A program made the position numbers and the translations under genes. Shown here in pieces: positions 35,697 through 44,968 of a DNA stretch of 63,198 bases. A model generated the notes under the pieces. That model made no database searches. It was given only the letters and a program-made list of their open reading frames with translations, and was not told the DNA's origin. Position 1 is the first letter of the stretch; each line of letters starts with the position of its first letter. This stretch comes from Bacteroidales bacterium. GTDB taxonomy: Bacteria > Bacteroidota > Bacteroidia > Bacteroidales > JAAYJT01. The stretch is taken from NCBI GenBank assembly GCA_014860575.1, contig JACZJK010000050.1, positions 1 to 63,198 on the forward strand, given 5' to 3'.

Positions 35697-36668
35697 ATGA
35701 GCGACAGATTAGAAGATTTCAGTTTGAGCAGAACTGTCAATTCAAAGAAAACTTTACAAAAAGTTGGTATTGTCGGCTGTGGCGCTATGGGCCAGGAAAT
35801 TGCCATTCTTGTGAGCCAGTCAGGCATCGAAGTAGCCTTCGTGGATGTTAGCCAGGAAAGGCTGGAAGAGGTGTTTAACCGCCTGAACCGTTTGCTGGAT
35901 GCACGTATCAACAAATGGGGCCTTACCAATACCGAAAAGAAACTTATTCTTTCCCGCATCAAGGGATCGGTGGATTATAAAAGCATCAGCGATTGTGATA
36001 TAGTACTTGAGACTGTGAACACCAAAAAGAAAGGAACCAGTCTTGACCTGCGACAGCAGATATTCAAAAATATTGAAGAAGCTGTTCCCATTGAAACCGT
36101 GATCGCTTCAAATACTGCCACATTGATGATCAGCGAAATTGCCTCCGTGCTTAAGAATCCCGAAAGGGCAATTGGCCTGCACTTTTTTGGTTCGGTAAAC
36201 AAGGTTAAGATTATTGAAACGGTTCGCAGCGTTTATACCAATGATAAAACCGTTGAGCTGATCAGCAAGTTTGGTATGATGATCGGGAAAAAGCTGGTTC
36301 ATGTAAATGAGTCGTCAGGAAATGTAAGCACAAGGATGTTGGTTCCAATCATCAACGAGGCCTGCGAAATATTGATGGAAGGTGTTGCCACCGTAAGCGA
36401 TATTGATGAAATCATGCGGGAAACTTCCGGATTACAGAATGGCCCTTTTGAAATGTGCGACATAATTGGCCTGGACAAAGTATTGAAATGGATGGAAAAC
36501 CTTTACCTCGAATTTGGAGAGCAGAAGTACAAGCCATCGCCAATTATAAAACGCCTGGTCAGGGCAAACATGGTTGGACGCCGCACCGGCGAAGGGTTCT
36601 ACAAATATATTGATGATAAAAAAACGAGTAAAAAAGGTCCGATCCATAAACTGGGCCGGGAACAATAA
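35697..36668 (+). CDS. 3-hydroxyacyl-CoA (3-hydroxybutyryl-CoA) dehydrogenase
   Basis: An NAD(P)-dependent dehydrogenase of 323 residues that interconverts 3-oxoacyl-CoA and 3-hydroxyacyl-CoA. The Rossmann nucleotide loop is VGIVGCGAMGQEIA (about 24-37), with acidic FVDVSQE for NAD. The catalytic region reads ASNTATLMISEIA and GLHFFGSVNKVKIIE; the His is kept but the usual HFFNPVPVMKLVE is changed to HFFGSVNKVKIIE. The C-terminal domain (about 205-310) has MLVPIINEACEILMEGVATVSDIDE and VGRRTGEGFYKYI. It sits between pta and ackA, 35 bases after pta, so carbon flow from acetyl phosphate may be linked to a C4-acyl-CoA step. A role with another short 3-hydroxyacyl-CoA is possible. Confidence 0.88.
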   Translation: MSDRLEDFSLSRTVNSKKTLQKVGIVGCGAMGQEIAILVSQSGIEVAFVDVSQERLEEVFNRLNRLLDARINKWGLTNTEKKLILSRIKGSVDYKSISDCDIVLETVNTKKKGTSLDLRQQIFKNIEEAVPIETVIASNTATLMISEIASVLKNPERAIGLHFFGSVNKVKIIETVRSVYTNDKTVELISKFGMMIGKKLVHVNESSGNVSTRMLVPIINEACEILMEGVATVSDIDEIMRETSGLQNGPFEMCDIIGLDKVLKWMENLYLEFGEQKYKPSPIIKRLVRANMVGRRTGEGFYKYIDDKKTSKKGPIHKLGREQ

Positions 36669-36720
36669 AATTGATTTAAGCCTTTGAACCGGCTTATTAA
36701 CAAGATAATCTCTTAGAACT

Positions 36721-37926
36721 ATGAAAATTATTGTATTGAATTGCGGAAGCTCCTCTATTAAATATCAACTGTTCGAAATGCCCTCGCAGGAAGTGCTTGC
36801 CAAAGGCCTGGTTGACAAGATCGGGCTTAAAGGCTCATTGATCAAACACCAGCGCAACGATGGTGTTGAAACCAAACTTGAAGGAGAAATACTGGATCAC
36901 CAAACAGGCATTGAGTATCTGCTTGGCGTGCTTGTAAGCGAAAAATTCGGCTCAATCAAAAGTATAAATGAAATCAATGCTGTAGGCCACCGCGTGGTAC
37001 ACGCCGGCGAAATGTTCGGCGACAGCGTTGCCATCACTCCGGAGGTTGTAGCAGCCCTCGAAGAATGCATTGACCTCGCACCCTTGCACAATCCGCCAAA
37101 CCTTGAAGGTATTTATTCCATTACCCGCCTTTTGCCTGATATTCAGCAGGTTGGCGTGTTTGACACCGCATTTCACCAAACCATGCCCAATTATGTTTAC
37201 CTCTATGGTATTCCATATTCACTCTACGATAAGTATAAAATCCGCCGCTACGGCTTTCATGGCACGAGCCACCGTTATGTTTCACAGCGGGCCTGCGAAA
37301 TGCTAAAGGTTGATTTTAAGACCCAAAAAATAATTACCTGCCATCTCGGCAACGGTGCTTCTATTGCAGCTATTAAGGATGGCAAATCGCTTGATACCAG
37401 CATGGGTATGACCCCGTTGGAAGGCTTGATCATGGGAACCCGCTGCGGCGATCTGGATGTTGGAGCGGTGCTTCATATTGCCAACAAAGAAGAAATTGAC
37501 ATGGCCACTGTGAACACCCTGCTTAACAAGCACAGTGGAATTCTGGGCATTTCGGGCATCTCGTCAGATATGCGCGATGTTGAAAAAGCTGCCGAAGAAG
37601 GAAATCACCGGGCAAGTGTTGCGTTGCAAATGTATCAATACCGCATTAAGAAATACGTTGGGGCTTATGCTGCTGCTATGGGCGGCGTTGACATTATTAT
37701 CTTTACCGGTGGCGTTGGCGAAAACGATTATATTTCCCGCTCAGTGGTGATGAAGGATTTGGAATTCATGGGTGTGAAGTTCAATGAAGAGCTGAACCAT
37801 AAGTTGAAGAGCAAGGAAGTAATCCTTTCAACTCCCGACTCAAAAGTGAAAGTGCTGGTGGTTCCAACCAATGAAGAACTTGTAATTGCCAGCGATACCT
37901 ATGAGATTGTAACGAAAAAGGATTAA
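36721..37926 (+). CDS. ackA: Acetate kinase
   Basis: Makes ATP and acetate from acetyl phosphate and ADP. A 401-residue ASKHA-fold kinase with the three signature blocks: VLNCGSSSIKYQLFE at the N-terminus, TCHLGNGASIAAIKDGKS, and FTGGVGEND near the C-terminus, plus the AFHQTMP and RRYGFHGTSHRYV substrate loops. The length matches AckA and not butyrate kinase (about 350). It ends the pta-hbd-ackA unit and is followed by a terminator. Confidence 0.96.
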   Translation: MKIIVLNCGSSSIKYQLFEMPSQEVLAKGLVDKIGLKGSLIKHQRNDGVETKLEGEILDHQTGIEYLLGVLVSEKFGSIKSINEINAVGHRVVHAGEMFGDSVAITPEVVAALEECIDLAPLHNPPNLEGIYSITRLLPDIQQVGVFDTAFHQTMPNYVYLYGIPYSLYDKYKIRRYGFHGTSHRYVSQRACEMLKVDFKTQKIITCHLGNGASIAAIKDGKSLDTSMGMTPLEGLIMGTRCGDLDVGAVLHIANKEEIDMATVNTLLNKHSGILGISGISSDMRDVEKAAEEGNHRASVALQMYQYRIKKYVGAYAAAMGGVDIIIFTGGVGENDYISRSVVMKDLEFMGVKFNEELNHKLKSKEVILSTPDSKVKVLVVPTNEELVIASDTYEIVTKKD

Positions 37927-37987
37927 CTGGAAGTTGGTTGAACCTAAACGCAAAGCCAAAGCCGGAAACCAAATACGCTAAAAACTG

Positions 37988-38029
37988 AAACTGCCTGTTC
38001 GAACCCAATGGGATCCGGACAGGCAGTTT
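37988..38029 (+). terminator. Hairpin terminator after ackA
   Basis: AAACTGCCTGT (37988-37998) pairs with 38019-38029 (11 bp), followed by TTTTGTT. The T run is short, so strength is uncertain. It lies between the convergent genes ackA and the small membrane protein. Confidence 0.6.
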
Positions 38030-38097
38030 TGTTATGCAAACAGTTTGCGGCAATGCCATATACCATGGTGTGAGCAGTGATATTTATGTCAAATATA

Positions 38098-38520
38098 TTA
38101 TTTTGTATCAAATTTATCGTCTTCTTCGTACTTATATTCATCCGTATCGTTTGACTCCAAAAGGATTGTGTTCCCCAAAACAGGTTCTCTCTCATAATCA
38201 CCAACAAGTTCCCTTTTTTGTTGCCAAATCACACGATAGAAATAAATCAGGGCGTATATCAGGTGGAAGAAGAATAAGAATATCCCAGAGTTACTGTATC
38301 TATCGTACTTAAAGAAAAAGTAAAGGGTATAAATGAACAAGAAAATCCAAAGTGTCGCAAGAATGAAAATAATTCCCAGTAATAAAAAATGCGGCTCTGT
38401 CTCAAAACCTACATGGAATAAGAAAAATGTCCTGAAGAATAGTATTATTTGTAGAGTAATTAATACAATGCTCGCCCAGAAACAAACAATCAAGAAGTTA
38501 AGTAATTGTTTGGATATCAT
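38098..38520 (-). CDS. Small membrane protein of unknown function
   Basis: A 140-residue protein with four hydrophobic helices (about 5-25, 40-62, 65-85, and one amphipathic aromatic stretch near 85-100) and an acidic C-terminal tail (YKYEEDDKFDTK). No motif is recognised. It is AT-rich relative to its neighbours. I start it at ATG 38520 (MISKQLLNFL) instead of GTG 38574, whose extra residues are not part of a helix. It is isolated, between ackA and yebC. Confidence 0.6.
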   Translation of the reverse strand: MISKQLLNFLIVCFWASIVLITLQIILFFRTFFLFHVGFETEPHFLLLGIIFILATLWIFLFIYTLYFFFKYDRYSNSGIFLFFFHLIYALIYFYRVIWQQKRELVGDYEREPVLGNTILLESNDTDEYKYEEDDKFDTK

Positions 38521-38639
38521 TTTATTTGTCAATCGTGTCAGGTTGTTAATGTGGATAATTGGACGCAAATACACTTTATGTTATACATAATCAACTGTAT
38601 GGGTTTGTGTTATCATAGCCTACAACTCCGAAATTGCAA

Positions 38640-38697
38640 TACCTCAGCCTCCACCTTCGCTCGTCTAAGCCTCAGCCTTAGCCTTTCCCCCCCTACA
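38640..38697. repeat. Word repeats of GCCTCAGCCTT type
   Basis: Degenerate copies of CCTCAGCCTCCACC / AAGCCTCAGCCTTAGCCTTT directly after the yebC stop. The same words occur at 30618-30652 before cdd. Confidence 0.6.
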
Positions 38698-39433
38698 TCT
38701 CCTCCATCAACTCTTCGCTGATTTCGAGGTTGTGATATACGTCCTGCACATCATCATCGTCTTCGAACAGATCAATGAGCTTCATCACTTTACGTGCCGA
38801 GTCAATATCAAGTTTTGTGGTTTCTTTGGGTACGCGTTGCAATGAAGCGCTTTCAGGTTCTATTCCGAGTTCTTCAAGCTTTTTCATCATTGACCCAAAA
38901 TCTTCCATCGCTGTGGTGATGGTGAAGAATTCTTCCTCCAGTTCAATATCTTCAGCGCCTGCTTCAATCAAAGCCATTTCAAATTCATCCTGGTTGATAT
39001 CGCCCATAGCAACTGTGAACACGCCTTTGCGGTCGAACAGAAAGCTGAGCGAACCATTGGTTCCCAGGCTTCCGCCAAATTTGTTGAAGTATGATCTTAC
39101 GTTTGCAACGGTACGTTGTACATTATCGGTAGTACATTCCACGTAAACGGCAATACCGTTGGGTGCGTAGCCTTCATAAGTGGTTTCGGTAAAGTGTGCC
39201 GCATCCTTATCAGCAGCTTTATTGATTGCCCTGGCCACATTGTCTTTGGGCATGTTCGCTCCTTTGGCATTTGCTATGGCCAGCCTTAGCCGCGGGTTGT
39301 TTTCGGGGTCAGGGCCACTTTCTTTAACAGAAATATTAATATCCTTGATGATCTTTGAAAAGATCTTTGAGCGCTTTGCATCTATCGCTCCCTTCTTCCT
39401 CTTAATGGTTGACCATTTACTGTGTCCTGACAT
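38693..39433 (-). CDS. yebC: YebC/PmpR-family transcriptional regulator / translation factor
   Basis: A 246-residue cytosolic protein with the conserved N-terminal SGHSKWSTIKRKKGAIDAKRSKIFSKI (first 28 residues), NVARAINKA and YEGYAPNGIAVYVE segments. Family members act as DNA-binding regulators or, as reported recently in other bacteria, relieve ribosome stalling; the sequence cannot say which. It is monocistronic. The ATG at 39433 gives the canonical N-terminus. Confidence 0.95.
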   Translation of the reverse strand: MSGHSKWSTIKRKKGAIDAKRSKIFSKIIKDINISVKESGPDPENNPRLRLAIANAKGANMPKDNVARAINKAADKDAAHFTETTYEGYAPNGIAVYVECTTDNVQRTVANVRSYFNKFGGSLGTNGSLSFLFDRKGVFTVAMGDINQDEFEMALIEAGAEDIELEEEFFTITTAMEDFGSMMKKLEELGIEPESASLQRVPKETTKLDIDSARKVMKLIDLFEDDDDVQDVYHNLEISEELMEEM

Positions 39434-39492
39434 ATTACGATGGTATTAAAAATTGAGCGGTAAAATTACAAAATTCCTTTTCTCCCGAAAAT

Positions 39493-39519
39493 AAAAAAGG
39501 CCGCCTGTATCAGGCAGCC
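39493..39519 (-). terminator. Terminator of the ECF-sigma / DUF2807 operon
   Basis: On the minus strand, GGCTGCCTG-ATA-CAGGCGGCC (39499-39507 with 39511-39519, one G-T pair) followed by six T residues, 24 bases after the stop of the DUF2807/beta-barrel gene. Confidence 0.75.
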
Positions 39520-39542
39520 CGGGAGATAAAATTGCTTCGTTC

Positions 39543-41087
39543 TTAAAACGATAGCAAGGTGATACCGGCGGAAAAGGGATATAATTCAGGCCCTTTGTTT
39601 TCGCGGAATAAAGTCAGCAATGAATAATTTCCGTAAAGGCTCAGTTTTCCCCAGCCAATTCTTACGGTTGCGTCGGCTTTAAATGGGTTCAGATGAAAAT
39701 CGTCGCGTTCTTTTTCTTTCTGTTTTTTATTGGTTTCATACACGTTTTTAGAGTGCGAACCTACCCTGAGTCCTCCAACAACGCCAGCCCCGATGTGGAA
39801 ACTGTTCAGGTTGCTTTTGGGGTTTGTCTGGAATTCAAGGATCAGCGGGATATTCAGATATCTGACATTCAGTTTGCTCTTGGTGTAATCCTTGTCTGGA
39901 TTTTCAATCTCAGCAATAACATCAGCCGTATGATCGAGCTTCACCTTGTCATCAAACCTGTAATTGTTCCATTCAAAACCAAGTCCGGTAACCAGGCCTA
40001 GTTTATTGCCGATCAGGTTAAAATTTTGCTCAAACAGGTTGAGGTGTACATTGATGGATTTCTCATAGCGCAGGTCGAGAAAAGCATACTCCTGGGGTAC
40101 TTCCAGCTTGTTGTCAGGGGTCATGTATCCGTTTATTCCGAGGTTAAATCCTGCCCAGTGACCGTTGAATCGCTCTTTTTTCTTTGTCTTCTGAATCTGA
40201 ACCTTTCCTGATTCATCTACTTCAAGTTGACCTGAGCCAACCTTTACCCTGGTATTTTCACCATCATACACTTCAATTTCAACGTTTCCTACCTTAATGC
40301 GAACCGAATCGCTGCCATCAGAGGAAATTACGTCAATGTAACCAAGTGAATCCGCATGAATGTCTTCATCTATTTCAATACTGAACTGCCCCTCTTTTCC
40401 AACGCTCACCATTGATGCGCCGTCGTAATATTCCAACCGTCCTGCCCCGCTTACATCTGAGTCAATTTTATCAGTTGCGGTGATTTTTGCTTTGCCGGCG
40501 CCACTTACACGGGCCCTGGTAGTTTCAGTAAGCAAACTGACAGCCTGAAGGCTTGCTGCGCCACTAACTTCAGTGATGTGTGTGTCGGCGGTGCCTGCGA
40601 GGGTTACTTTCGAAGCGCCTGAGATATTTGTTATAAGTTGTTCAACATCCAAAGCAAGATTGGCTTTGGCCGCTCCGGATACATCCAATACAAACTCAGT
40701 GGTTTCGATAGGGTCAGAACCTTCAAGTGAAGCCGCTCCACCTACAGATACTGATACCAGTTCAGTGTAATAAATATGTACATCTAGTTTAGTGGGGTTG
40801 GTCATCCCTTTCGAACCGATATACAGTTTGCCTTCCTTTACACGCAATGAGATCTGATCGTGCAGATTGGCATCTGTTTCTATAATAACCATAGGGTCAT
40901 CTGCTTCGGTGAGGGTAACTTTAAATGCAGCGCCTACATCAATGGCTGAAAAATCATCAACAATGTATTCGATTGTTGTTACATCTTTGTTTCCCTTTAC
41001 GTTTCGTTGTGCACTTACAGTGAACGAAAGCATTAACGCTGCCAGCAGTAAGCACGTTGTTACAGTTTGTTTTGATAGTGTTTTCAT
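39543..41087 (-). CDS. DUF2807 (GIN head) domain plus PorT-type outer-membrane beta-barrel
   Basis: A 514-residue protein with a signal peptide (1-27, ...MLSFTVSAQ). The first half (about 35-240) is a DUF2807 beta-helix with a repeating SVGGAASLEG / VSGAAKANL / ISGASKVTL / VSGAGKAKI pattern at about 20-residue steps, of the putative auto-transporter adhesin head type. A linker (KTKKKERFNGHW) leads into an outer-membrane barrel (about 310-514) similar to PorT, with strands such as VVGGLRVGSHSK and the terminal FSAGITLLSF ending in Phe. It is the last gene of the sigma/anti-sigma-like operon and may be part of its surface stress output. Reading it as a fusion is inference; both halves lie in one uninterrupted frame. 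Confidence 0.85.
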   Translation of the reverse strand: MKTLSKQTVTTCLLLAALMLSFTVSAQRNVKGNKDVTTIEYIVDDFSAIDVGAAFKVTLTEADDPMVIIETDANLHDQISLRVKEGKLYIGSKGMTNPTKLDVHIYYTELVSVSVGGAASLEGSDPIETTEFVLDVSGAAKANLALDVEQLITNISGASKVTLAGTADTHITEVSGAASLQAVSLLTETTRARVSGAGKAKITATDKIDSDVSGAGRLEYYDGASMVSVGKEGQFSIEIDEDIHADSLGYIDVISSDGSDSVRIKVGNVEIEVYDGENTRVKVGSGQLEVDESGKVQIQKTKKKERFNGHWAGFNLGINGYMTPDNKLEVPQEYAFLDLRYEKSINVHLNLFEQNFNLIGNKLGLVTGLGFEWNNYRFDDKVKLDHTADVIAEIENPDKDYTKSKLNVRYLNIPLILEFQTNPKSNLNSFHIGAGVVGGLRVGSHSKNVYETNKKQKEKERDDFHLNPFKADATVRIGWGKLSLYGNYSLLTLFRENKGPELYPFSAGITLLSF

Positions 41088-41164
41088 GGTCTCTGAATTT
41101 TTAGTGATCGTAATGCAGGTATGACGGGAAGTAGCAGGTTTTTGTTACAGGAGTATGAAATACG

Positions 41165-42286
41165 CTATCTGTTTCTACGTAAGTTCCTGTTTATCTGCAT
41201 GGATTGGCTTTCGAACGCAAAAGAAACAACCTTGCCTTCATCGTTCTCTTTCTTTCTGAACTCTAAATCTGCGCCTGTAATACGAGCAAAACCGTTGATG
41301 CCAACATCAGCAACCTGCCAAAGGTTAATCTGTGAAGGCAGAATCTGGATTTGTTCTTCGCCTGGTTGAAATATTTCCTTCACCAATGATGTTCCCTGGG
41401 CAAGCAACTTTTCTGCACTGGGTTCTTCATCCAGCAATTCGCCGTAGCGAATATTTTGCGCCATGGCGATATCATTGTAATAACGCGAAAAATATTTACG
41501 CTGATCTGATGAAAGCTTGGGCAGGCGAGATTCTCCAATCCTGGCAGGGCCGGGAAGTGATGCCAGGTAATTCATATTTATGAACTCTCTGGTTTTTTGA
41601 ATCTTTGTTTCAGTTTCTTTTCTGTCAGAACCGCGCGAAGGCCTTGTGGCTTGTTCCAGCCCATTCTCATCAATCATTTCAGTTGTAGTTGTTGCATCCT
41701 GAGGTTGCGGATTTGATTCCGCAGTAACAACTTCTTCAACTCTTGCAATTTCTTCTAATTCTGTTTTTCCGGGTTCAAAAAGGAAGGATAAACCAAACAA
41801 TATTGCCAGTGAGGCAGCAACAGCAATGCCATAATACCATTGCCGTGTGAGCAAAGGAATCACCAGCGATTTCTTTAAAGCTTCTTTATTTCTGAAAACT
41901 ACAGTGGGTTCGGGTTGCAGACGGCATTGTAAAAAGAGGTCATATTCCTTTTGCAGCATAGGGTTCGCAACAAGAAAATCAGCAACGTCTTTGTTTTCCA
42001 ATTTTGTTAAATCGCCTTCAATATCAGCCACGAAATACTCTTCGTAGTTTTGTTCGTTTATCTTGCCAACAGCCGCTAAAACAGGTTTCCGGAGCATTTC
42101 TTTAGCGTTGAAACTAAGATGCATATCAGGCTCCAACGGTACAATTTCCAGCCCTTCAATTTCCTCCTTCAATTGCGGATGCGCATCAAGAAAAAGCATC
42201 AATTCAGCAGTTTGAGCTGCATTGAGCTTTCCCTCAATATGATCGAGAAAAAATACTTCGTAATTATTTTTATTGATGGCTGTCAT
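41165..42286 (-). CDS. Anti-sigma-factor-like membrane protein
   Basis: A 373-residue protein next to an ECF sigma gene. Two similar N-terminal segments (NYEVFFLDHIEGKLNAAQTAELMLFLDAHP at about 8-37, shown in part, and EEYFVADIEGDLTKLENKDVADFLVANP at about 81-108) look like a duplicated anti-sigma cytosolic helical domain. A single transmembrane helix follows at about 150-170 (YYGIAVAASLAILFGLSFLF), leaving a C-terminal periplasmic part of about 200 residues without a recognised domain. Position (after the sigma gene with a four-base gap) and topology support the role of anti-sigma; direct evidence is lacking. Confidence 0.75.
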   Translation of the reverse strand: MTAINKNNYEVFFLDHIEGKLNAAQTAELMLFLDAHPQLKEEIEGLEIVPLEPDMHLSFNAKEMLRKPVLAAVGKINEQNYEEYFVADIEGDLTKLENKDVADFLVANPMLQKEYDLFLQCRLQPEPTVVFRNKEALKKSLVIPLLTRQWYYGIAVAASLAILFGLSFLFEPGKTELEEIARVEEVVTAESNPQPQDATTTTEMIDENGLEQATRPSRGSDRKETETKIQKTREFINMNYLASLPGPARIGESRLPKLSSDQRKYFSRYYNDIAMAQNIRYGELLDEEPSAEKLLAQGTSLVKEIFQPGEEQIQILPSQINLWQVADVGINGFARITGADLEFRKKENDEGKVVSFAFESQSMQINRNLRRNR

Positions 42287-42289
42287 GGT

Positions 42290-42775
42290 TCATATTACAT
42301 TTTGCAAACTGCCGATATAACTCTTTAAAAACACCCTAGCCCGGTAAATATACACTTTCACCTGCGACTCATTAAGTCCTGTAACTTCACCAATTTCTGC
42401 ATAGTTGTATCCTTCATAATCCCTCAGCATAATCACCGATTTCTGTATTTCGGGAAGCTTTTCCACGGCCTGGTTCAACACTTCTTTCAAGTCTATGCTT
42501 GGCGACTCAACAATCATTTCATTGGTATGATAATTTTCCAGCCGGGTTTGTCTTTTTTCTTTCCTGATGGTGTCAATCATTGTATGGTACGCTGTTGTAA
42601 AAAGATATGATTTGGCTTTTTCGTTGCTCACATCTTTGTGCTTTTCCCACAATCGGGTAAATGATTCCTGTACCACGTCGCGTGCCTGTTCCTCATCGCC
42701 AATATTCTTGACTATGAAGCGGTACACCCCATCGGCATGATTGTCCACACACAGATTGTATTCTGCTGCCGTCAT
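42290..42775 (-). CDS. RNA polymerase ECF-type sigma-70 factor
   Basis: A 161-residue sigma factor. Region 2 (about 10-80) contains RDVVQESFTRLWEKHKDV, and region 4 (about 105-155) contains EKLPEIQKSVIMLRDYEGYNYAEIGEVTGLNESQVKVYIYRAR with its helix-turn-helix. It is the first gene of an operon with the anti-sigma-like and DUF2807/barrel genes. TACATTTG at 42801-42808 is a likely housekeeping promoter. Confidence 0.93.
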   Translation of the reverse strand: MTAAEYNLCVDNHADGVYRFIVKNIGDEEQARDVVQESFTRLWEKHKDVSNEKAKSYLFTTAYHTMIDTIRKEKRQTRLENYHTNEMIVESPSIDLKEVLNQAVEKLPEIQKSVIMLRDYEGYNYAEIGEVTGLNESQVKVYIYRARVFLKSYIGSLQNVI

Positions 42776-42800
42776 CGAAACAAATTTATCTTCCCAAAAA

Positions 42801-42808
42801 CAAATGTA
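42801..42808 (-). promoter_or_regulatory. -7 box TACATTTG for the ECF sigma operon
   Basis: TAnnTTTG match 26 bases before the ATG at 42775. A second match, TAAATTTG at 42781-42788, lies too close to the ATG for a normal leader. Confidence 0.45.
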
Positions 42809-42849
42809 CGACGGAAATGTGAAAGGAAAGTTACATGAGGGAGGAAGTT

Positions 42850-43016
42850 TGTGATGCGGTTTTGTTGTGATGCAGTGATACAGTGATGCAGTAATGCGGT
42901 GGTGGAGTGTTGGAGTAATGGAGTGATGGAGTAATGCAGTGGTGGAGTCGTGGAATGTTGTGTCACAATTTGTGAAGAGCTCGTCCCCCTTGGAGAAGGG
43001 GGTTAGGGGGATTGAT
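42850..43016. repeat. Word repeats GATGCAGTAATGGAGT and an inverted CCCCCTAACCCCC element
   Basis: Positions 42850-42958 hold degenerate repeats of GTGATGCAGTGATGGAGTAATG-type words. Positions 42961-43014 are, on the opposite strand, about 80 percent like 49321-49375 (both with CCCCCTAACCCCC and AAATTGTGACA). The two inverted copies bracket lepA and the dikinase gene. Confidence 0.75.
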
Positions 43017-43048
43017 TGGCTCCAATCGTCAATCGTAAATACCTTTTC

Positions 43049-44836
43049 TCAATCCAGCTTCAGAACTGCTAAAAAGGCTGTTTGCGGTACTTCAACATTT
43101 CCTACCTGCCGCATGCGTTTTTTGCCTTTTTTCTGTTTTTCAAGCAGTTTTCGCTTACGGGTGATATCGCCTCCGTAGCATTTGGCTGTAACATCTTTGC
43201 GCAAGGCTTTGACCGTTTCCCGGGAAATTATCTTGGCGCCGATGGCGCCTTGTATGGCAATATCGAATTGCTGGCGCGGAATCAATTCCTTCAGCTTTTC
43301 GCACATACGACGTCCAAAATTATAGGCATTGTCACGATGGATGAGGGTTGAAAGGGCATCAACCATTTCACCGTTTAAAAGTATGTCCAGTCTCACCAGG
43401 TCAGCCCTGCGATAGCCAGAGATATGGTAATCAAAGGAAGCATAGCCTTTGGAGATGCTTTTCAGTTTATCATAGAAATCAAATACAATTTCTGCCAGGG
43501 GAAGTTCGAATGTTACTTCTACCCGGTCGCTCGTGAGGTAAACCTGGTTTTTCAGGGTTCCGCGCTTGTCAATACAAAGCTTCATAATGGCCCCGATGAA
43601 CTCCGATTTTGAAATCACCTGGGCAGTAATGTAAGGTTCTTCAATGTAGTCAATAAAGTTAACCGCGGGCAAACCACTCGGGTTGTGAACCTCAATTAAA
43701 TCTTTCTTAGTGCCGTAAACCTTGTACGAAACGTTGGGAACCGTTGTGATCACATCCATATCAAACTCACGGTCGAGGCGTTCCTGGATGATTTCCATGT
43801 GCAGCAATCCAAGAAACCCACACCGGAAGCCAAATCCAAGCGCAAGGGATGATTCAGGTTCGAAACTCAGTGAAGCATCGTTCAACTGCAGCTTTCCAAT
43901 GGAATTGCGCAATTCCTCATAATCATCAGCATCCACCGGGTAGATACCCGCAAATACCATAGGTTTTACAAGCTTGAAGCCCTCAATTGGTTGATCGCAA
44001 GCGTTTTCAACATGCGTAATCGTATCGCCCACTTTCACCTCAGCGGAACTCTTGATGCCTGAAATGATATAACCCACATCGCCTGTATAAAGTACTTTTC
44101 GTGGCTGGCGATCCAAACGCAGTATTCCTATCTCATCGGCCTGGTAATCGTGGCCGGTCGAAAAGAATTTGACATGGTCCAAATGCTTCAAGGTTCCGTT
44201 CATGATACGGAAATAGGCGATGATCCCACGATACTGGTTAAATATTGAGTCAAAGATCAAAGCTTGCAGAGGTGCATCGGGATCGCCTTTTGGATGGGGA
44301 ACACGGGCAATGATAGCTTCAAGGATTTCTTCGATGCCAAGGCCTGTTTTGCCGCTGGCACGTATGATATCTTCCTTGTCGCAGCCAATTAGGTCAATGA
44401 TCTGGTCTTCCACTTCATCGGGCATGGCGCTATCCATATCCATTTTATTCATTACCGGGATAATAGTCAGATCATGTTCAATAGCCTGATACAAAACTGA
44501 GATGGTTTGTGCCTGTATGCCCTGGCTGGCATCAACGATGAGCAGGGCGCCTTCGCAAGCAGCGATTGAACGGGAAACTTCATAGGAAAAGTCAACATGG
44601 CCGGGAGTATCAATCAGGTTCAAAACATATTTCTGTCCATCTTGTTCGTAATCCATTTGTATAGCATGGCTCTTGATGGTGATCCCACGCTCACGCTCAA
44701 GATCCATATTGTCGAGGGTTTGTTCAAGCAGCTCTTTGCCCGAAACGGTTCCTGTTATTTGCAATAAACGGTCGGCAAGGGTGCTCTTGCCGTGATCAAT
44801 ATGGGCAATAATGCAAAAATTACGAATATGCTTCAT
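43049..44836 (-). CDS. lepA: Elongation factor 4 (LepA)
   Basis: A ribosome-associated GTPase of 595 residues, thought to remodel or back-translocate stalled ribosomes. G motifs are clear: [16 protein letters not shown] (G1, about 12-27), [12 protein letters not shown] (G2), [12 protein letters not shown] (G3), NKMDMDSA (G4). The LepA-specific C-terminal domain has [33 protein letters not shown]. Promoter-like TACTTTTG at 44930-44937. Confidence 0.97.
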   Translation of the reverse strand: MKHIRNFCIIAHIDHGKSTLADRLLQITGTVSGKELLEQTLDNMDLERERGITIKSHAIQMDYEQDGQKYVLNLIDTPGHVDFSYEVSRSIAACEGALLIVDASQGIQAQTISVLYQAIEHDLTIIPVMNKMDMDSAMPDEVEDQIIDLIGCDKEDIIRASGKTGLGIEEILEAIIARVPHPKGDPDAPLQALIFDSIFNQYRGIIAYFRIMNGTLKHLDHVKFFSTGHDYQADEIGILRLDRQPRKVLYTGDVGYIISGIKSSAEVKVGDTITHVENACDQPIEGFKLVKPMVFAGIYPVDADDYEELRNSIGKLQLNDASLSFEPESSLALGFGFRCGFLGLLHMEIIQERLDREFDMDVITTVPNVSYKVYGTKKDLIEVHNPSGLPAVNFIDYIEEPYITAQVISKSEFIGAIMKLCIDKRGTLKNQVYLTSDRVEVTFELPLAEIVFDFYDKLKSISKGYASFDYHISGYRRADLVRLDILLNGEMVDALSTLIHRDNAYNFGRRMCEKLKELIPRQQFDIAIQGAIGAKIISRETVKALRKDVTAKCYGGDITRKRKLLEKQKKGKKRMRQVGNVEVPQTAFLAVLKLD

Positions 44837-44929
44837 TCAGGTAATTCAAAATTCAATATTCCAGATTCAATATTCAAAAGGCACAAATCGTAAATCGGCA
44901 ATCGCAAATCCGAAATCAATTTGTGGGTG

Positions 44930-44937
44930 CAAAAGTA
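44930..44937 (-). promoter_or_regulatory. -7 box TACTTTTG for lepA
   Basis: TAnnTTTG match about 94 bases before the ATG at 44836; the spacer between contains CAAATCGTAAATCGG-type words. Confidence 0.4.
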
Positions 44938-44968
44938 ATCAAAATCCCGTCAGGTAGTATCTTACACT

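Noticed and set aside
34657-37926. Phosphotransbutyrylase / butyrate kinase pair
   Set aside because: The kinase has the length and motifs of acetate kinase (VLNCGSSSIKYQLFE, 401 residues) and the transferase motifs are of Pta type.
40573-41124. Open frames opposite the DUF2807 gene
   Set aside because: They are antisense shadows of a strongly conserved coding sequence and have low-complexity Ser/Thr composition.
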